Source: Aquabacterium sp. A7-Y | GTDB taxonomy: Bacteria; Pseudomonadota; Gammaproteobacteria; Burkholderiales; Burkholderiaceae_C | Length of the DNA: 64,000 bases | NCBI RefSeq assembly: GCF_026153205.1 | Contig: NZ_JAPFBW010000027.1 | Coordinates: 1-64,000 of the forward strand | Direction of reading: 5' to 3' | In this document: positions 60,750 through 64,000 of the stretch, in pieces | How positions within the stretch are numbered: position 1 is the first letter of the stretch | How the letters are laid out: every line of letters begins with the position of its first letter | Position numbers and translations under genes: made by a program | The notes under the pieces: generated by a model | Seen by the model: the letters and a program-made list of their open reading frames with translations, nothing else | Databases searched by the model: none | Told to the model about the DNA's origin: nothing

Positions 60750-61855
60750 CGGCTCGCCCACTCCAGGCCGGCGCGGCGGGCGTCGGCCACGTACTGCTGA
60801 ATATCGCGGCGGGTCGCGACCCGCCCGGTCTCGTGCCAGCCGCGGTACCACGCGGCGGTACGCGCAAGCATCGTGCCGGCCTCCCACACGGGGCGCCAGC
60901 CCAGCTGGTGTTGCGCCTTGCGGCAGTCCAGGTGCAGCAGGGCCGCCTCGTGCGGCTGCGGCCCGGTGTCGAGCCGGTGCCGCACAGCGGGCCACTCGTC
61001 TGCAAAGCGGGCCACGATCTCGCCGACACTCAAATGCCCCTGCGCCTCGGGCCCGAAGTTCCAGGCCTCGGCACAGGCGGCGGGGTCGGCCCACAGGCGC
61101 TGGCCGAGCAGCAGGTAGCCGGACAGCGGCTCCAACACATGCTGCCAGGGACGGGTGGCGCCCGGGTGGCGGATGTCGGTGATGCGGCCTTGCATCGCGG
61201 CGCGCACGAGGTCGGGGATCAGCCTGTCCTCGGACCAGTCGCCGCCGCCGATCACGTTGCCGGCGCGTGCGGTGGCCAGCGCCACCGGGTGGCCGCGGCC
61301 GTCGTCGTGGGCGAGGAAGCTGGCCCGGTAGCTCGCCGAGACGATCTCGGCGCAGGCTTTCGAGGCGCTGTAGGGGTCGTGGCCGCCCAAGGCGTCGGTC
61401 TCGCGGTAGGCCCGCCCGGTGTCGAGGTTCTGGTAGCACTTGTCGGTCGTCGCGTTCACGACGACACGCACGCTGGGCATCGCCCTCACGGCCTCGAGCA
61501 GGTTCACCAGCCCCATCACGTTGGTGTCGAAGGTCGCGTGGGGCTCGCGGTAGCTGCGCCGCACCAGCGGCTGGGCGGCCAGGTGGAACACCACTTCGGG
61601 CTCGAAGCGGCGCAACGCGTCGGCGACCGCCGGCCCGTTGCGCAGATCGACCAGCGCTTCTTCGAACTGCAGGCCCAGGAGCGGCAGATGGGCCGGCTCG
61701 GCGTCGGGGGGCAAGGCCAGCCCGAACACGCGTGCGCCCATCGAATGGAGCCAACAGGCCAGCCAGGAGCCCTTGAAGCCGGTGTGTCCGGTGACCAGCA
61801 CGCGGCGGCCGGCATAGACGTCGCCGAACAATCCGCCCAGCCAGGAAGTGCTCAT
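60746..61855 (-). CDS. rfbG: CDP-glucose 4,6-dehydratase
   Basis: 369 aa extended short-chain dehydrogenase. NAD-binding VTGHTGFKGSW (21-31), the TDKCY motif and the active-site YSASK (Y162, K166) match RfbG more closely than RmlB. It converts CDP-glucose to CDP-4-keto-6-deoxyglucose. The preceding gene, rfbF, makes the substrate. The start MSTSWLGGLFGDVYAGRRVL at 61855 gives the normal RfbG N-terminus; a 58-bp gap separates it from rfbF. Confidence 0.92.
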   Translation of the reverse strand: MSTSWLGGLFGDVYAGRRVLVTGHTGFKGSWLACWLHSMGARVFGLALPPDAEPAHLPLLGLQFEEALVDLRNGPAVADALRRFEPEVVFHLAAQPLVRRSYREPHATFDTNVMGLVNLLEAVRAMPSVRVVVNATTDKCYQNLDTGRAYRETDALGGHDPYSASKACAEIVSASYRASFLAHDDGRGHPVALATARAGNVIGGGDWSEDRLIPDLVRAAMQGRITDIRHPGATRPWQHVLEPLSGYLLLGQRLWADPAACAEAWNFGPEAQGHLSVGEIVARFADEWPAVRHRLDTGPQPHEAALLHLDCRKAQHQLGWRPVWEAGTMLARTAAWYRGWHETGRVATRRDIQQYVADARRAGLEWASR

Positions 61856-61913
61856 CGGGTGACCTCCGTTCTGCGCCCGGCGGTGCCAGCGGCTTCGCAG
61901 CGCCGTGCTCCGC

Positions 61914-62687
61914 TCATGCCCACACCTTCCAAGGGGCGGCGTCGTTTTGCCACAGGTCTTCGAGCTTGAGCTTGTCGCGCAGCGTGTCCATCGGCTGCCA
62001 GAAGCCGCGGTGCGTGTAGGCGGCCAGCTGGCCGTCGCGGGCCAGGCGCTCGAGCGGTTCGCGCTCCCACACCGTGCGGTCGCCATCGACATGGTCGACC
62101 GCTTCGGGCTGCAGCACGAAAAAGCCGCCATTGATCCAGCTGCCGTCGCCCTGCGGTTTTTCCTCGAAGCGGGTGATGCGCTGGTCCTGGATGTCCAGCG
62201 CGCCGAAGCGGCCCGGGGGCTGCACCGCGGTGACCGTGGCGACGCGTCCTTGTTCCTTGTGGAAGGCGACCAGCTCGCCGATGTTGACGTCCGACAGGCC
62301 GTCGCCGTAGGTGAAGCAGAACGGCTGATCGTCGTCGAGGTAGTCCTTGACGCGCCGCAGCCGCCCGCCCGTCTGCGTCTGCTCGCCGGTGTCCACCAGC
62401 GTCACGCGCCACGGCTCGCAGTGGCGGTGGCACACCTCCATGCGGTTGTTGGCGAGGTCGAAGGTGACGTCTGACATGTGCAGGAAGTAGTTCGCGAAGT
62501 ATTCCTTCACGACGTAGCCTTTGTAGCCCAGGCAGACGATGAAGTCATTGATGCCGTAGTGCGAGTACAGCTTGAGGATGTGCCACAGCACCGGGCGACC
62601 GCCCACCTCGACCATCGGTTTCGGTCGCACCGAGGTTTCTTCGGCCAACCGGGTGCCGAGGCCGCCTGCAAGGATGACTGCTTTCAT
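61914..62687 (-). CDS. rfbF: Glucose-1-phosphate cytidylyltransferase
   Basis: 257 aa nucleotidyltransferase. N-terminal [18 protein letters not shown] with [10 protein letters not shown], then [17 protein letters not shown] and [17 protein letters not shown] are typical of RfbF. It makes CDP-glucose from CTP and glucose 1-phosphate, the first committed step of CDP-hexose synthesis. It starts at 62687 in a frame that is open further upstream without meaning. It lies 56 bp after the partial glycosyltransferase. Confidence 0.94.
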   Translation of the reverse strand: MKAVILAGGLGTRLAEETSVRPKPMVEVGGRPVLWHILKLYSHYGINDFIVCLGYKGYVVKEYFANYFLHMSDVTFDLANNRMEVCHRHCEPWRVTLVDTGEQTQTGGRLRRVKDYLDDDQPFCFTYGDGLSDVNIGELVAFHKEQGRVATVTAVQPPGRFGALDIQDQRITRFEEKPQGDGSWINGGFFVLQPEAVDHVDGDRTVWEREPLERLARDGQLAAYTHRGFWQPMDTLRDKLKLEDLWQNDAAPWKVWA

Positions 62688-62743
62688 GGGTCGGTGGTGC
62701 TTGATGGGGGATGGGGCTACAACATCAGGGCGGCGGCCGGGTT

Positions 62744-64000
62744 TCAGCCGGCGGCGGGCAGCGCTTGCGGCGGCAGGCCGCGGCGCTCCAGATCGATCAT
62801 GCGCAGGTACAGCTGTTCGAGGTCCGCCGCGAAGCGGCCGCCGTCGAACAGCGGGAAGCTGGCGCGGCCGGCGTCGAGGCGCTGGCGCAGCGCCTGCAGG
62901 CGCGGCCGGTCGTTGAGCAGCTCGATCACCAGGGCCTCGTAGTGCTCGACGCTGGTGCACACCAGTTCGCCCAGGCCCACGGCATGCAGCAGGCTGGCGG
63001 CCACGCGCGAGGCGAAGCTGTCGCCCATCAGCGTCACCAGCGGCACGCCCATCCACAAGGCGTCGCTCGCCGTCGTGTGGGCATTGCAGGGCCAGTTGTC
63101 GAGCATCAGGTCGGCCACCGGCAGGCGCGCCAGGTGCGCCTCGACGCCGGCGCGCGGGGCGAACACCAGGCGTGCCGGGTCGAGGCCGCGGGCTTCGGCC
63201 TCGCGCTGCAGGTTGCGCGTGGCCTGCGGGTTGTCGGCCAGCAGCCACAGCACGCTGTTCGGCACCGCCTTCAGGATGCGGACCCAGGCGTCGAAGGTGT
63301 CGGGCGAGAGCTTGAAGCTCTGGTTGAAGTTGCCGAGCACCAGGGCGTCCTCGGCGAGGCCCCAGCGGGCCCGGCTGTCGGCCGCGGGGCGGGGGCGGCG
63401 GCCGTCGTTGGGCTGGTAGCTGTGCGGCAGCTGCGCAATCTTCTCGCTGTACCAGTCGGCGTGTTCGAGCGGCGTGACCACCCGGTCGCCGACGATGTAG
63501 TCGATATAGTCGGCGCCGCAGGTGCCGGGGAAGCCGAGGAAGGCCACCTGCACCGGCGCGGGCCGGTAAGCGAACAAGCGCATCCGGTTGCCGTAGGTGT
63601 GTCCCTTCAGGTCGACCAGGATGTCGATCCCGTCGGCGTGGATGCGCCGCGCCATCTGCTCTTCCGACATGCCGGTCATGTCGACGAAGTGTTCGCAGGC
63701 GCCGCGCACCCGCCGCAGCACCACGCTGCCGTCGTCCTTGCCGTGCGAGTACAGCGTCACCTCGAAGCGCTCGGTGTCGCGCCGTTCGAGCGCCTCGACC
63801 ATCAGCAAGGTGGTGGCATGGCTGTGGAAGTCGGACGAGACATAAGCGACGCGGATGCGGCGTGCTTCGCCCTCGGCCGGCACGCGACGGCGCGGCAGCG
63901 GCACGACGCCCGCGGCACACTTCACGGCCACCTGTTCGGTGGCCTTCCTGAACAGTGCGGGCGGCGTTTCGATGGCGGTCAGCGACCACACGGCCCCTTC
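62744..64000 (-). CDS. SPINDLY/OGT-type glycosyltransferase (GT41), partial
   Basis: C-terminal 418 aa of a larger protein that continues beyond the window. Motifs [54 protein letters not shown] and [20 protein letters not shown] belong to the catalytic domain of the O-GlcNAc transferase/SPINDLY family. TPR repeats are expected in the missing N-terminal part. In Burkholderiales such enzymes glycosylate flagellin serines or threonines, which fits the neighbourhood. Confidence 0.92.
   Translation of the reverse strand, partial: EGAVWSLTAIETPPALFRKATEQVAVKCAAGVVPLPRRRVPAEGEARRIRVAYVSSDFHSHATTLLMVEALERRDTERFEVTLYSHGKDDGSVVLRRVRGACEHFVDMTGMSEEQMARRIHADGIDILVDLKGHTYGNRMRLFAYRPAPVQVAFLGFPGTCGADYIDYIVGDRVVTPLEHADWYSEKIAQLPHSYQPNDGRRPRPAADSRARWGLAEDALVLGNFNQSFKLSPDTFDAWVRILKAVPNSVLWLLADNPQATRNLQREAEARGLDPARLVFAPRAGVEAHLARLPVADLMLDNWPCNAHTTASDALWMGVPLVTLMGDSFASRVAASLLHAVGLGELVCTSVEHYEALVIELLNDRPRLQALRQRLDAGRASFPLFDGGRFAADLEQLYLRMIDLERRGLPPQALPAAG

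Overview
High-GC bacterial chromosome segment, most likely from a betaproteobacterium of the order Burkholderiales. This rests on the flhDC flagellar master regulator, the flgBCDEFGHIJKL order with divergent flgA-flgMN, the flhB-flhA-flhF-flhG-fliA run, a PEP-CTERM surface protein and the overall codon use. The genus cannot be fixed from the sequence alone.

Positions 1-11900 form a defence and accessory region. A complete type I-C CRISPR-Cas operon (cas3-cas5c-cas8c-cas7-cas4-cas1-cas2, minus strand) lies between two divergent CRISPR arrays. Array 1 (1-508, cut by the window edge) follows cas2. Array 2 starts upstream of cas3 on the plus strand. The two 212-bp leaders are inverted copies of each other, about 82% identical by hand count, and leader 2 is preceded by a decayed 3' end of cas2, so a cas2-leader-array segment was duplicated in inverted orientation. 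Array 2 is split: two repeats at 8957-9065 and three increasingly degenerate repeats at 10722-10897. The 1.6 kb between them is flanked by an imperfect 12/13-bp direct repeat, and removing the extra material restores one spacer of normal length. The simplest reading is a gene cassette inserted inside a CRISPR spacer. It carries a truncated frameshifted gene, an unrecognised 155-aa protein and a membrane-anchored ankyrin protein. Beyond it lie a decayed XRE regulator and a Panacea (SocA-like) gene.

Positions 11938-33026 are mostly signal transduction: an NhaP-type antiporter, a PAS-PAS hybrid histidine kinase, a lone thiamine-diphosphate enzyme, a three-gene set (very large hybrid kinase with Hpt, REC-PAS-GGDEF-EAL regulator, GGDEF diguanylate cyclase), a divergent PAS kinase, an ANTAR response regulator beside a 1217-aa multi-PAS HisKA_2 kinase, and an HDOD protein next to the flagellar genes. 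Cyclic-di-GMP turnover and motility control are the likely theme.

Positions 33057-54854 are the flagellar core: flgL to flgB on the minus strand, divergent flgA, flgMN behind a good sigma-28 promoter candidate, a PEP-CTERM gene, then flhB-flhA-flhF-flhG-fliA with overlapping genes, a 46-aa lysine-rich protein, and flhDC with a strong terminator. FlhG appears to have lost its ATP-binding P-loop.

Positions 55194-64000 hold a sugar cluster on the minus strand: rfbF, rfbG, an RfbC-like epimerase, a C-methyltransferase, a PLP aminotransferase, a NeuD/PglD-like acyltransferase and a CmcI-like methyltransferase, headed by a partial SPINDLY/OGT-type glycosyltransferase and converging with a family 2 glycosyltransferase. 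It looks like a pathway for a CDP-linked, branched, aminated and acylated deoxysugar. Its place beside flhDC suggests flagellin glycosylation, although a role in O-antigen or other surface glycans is possible.
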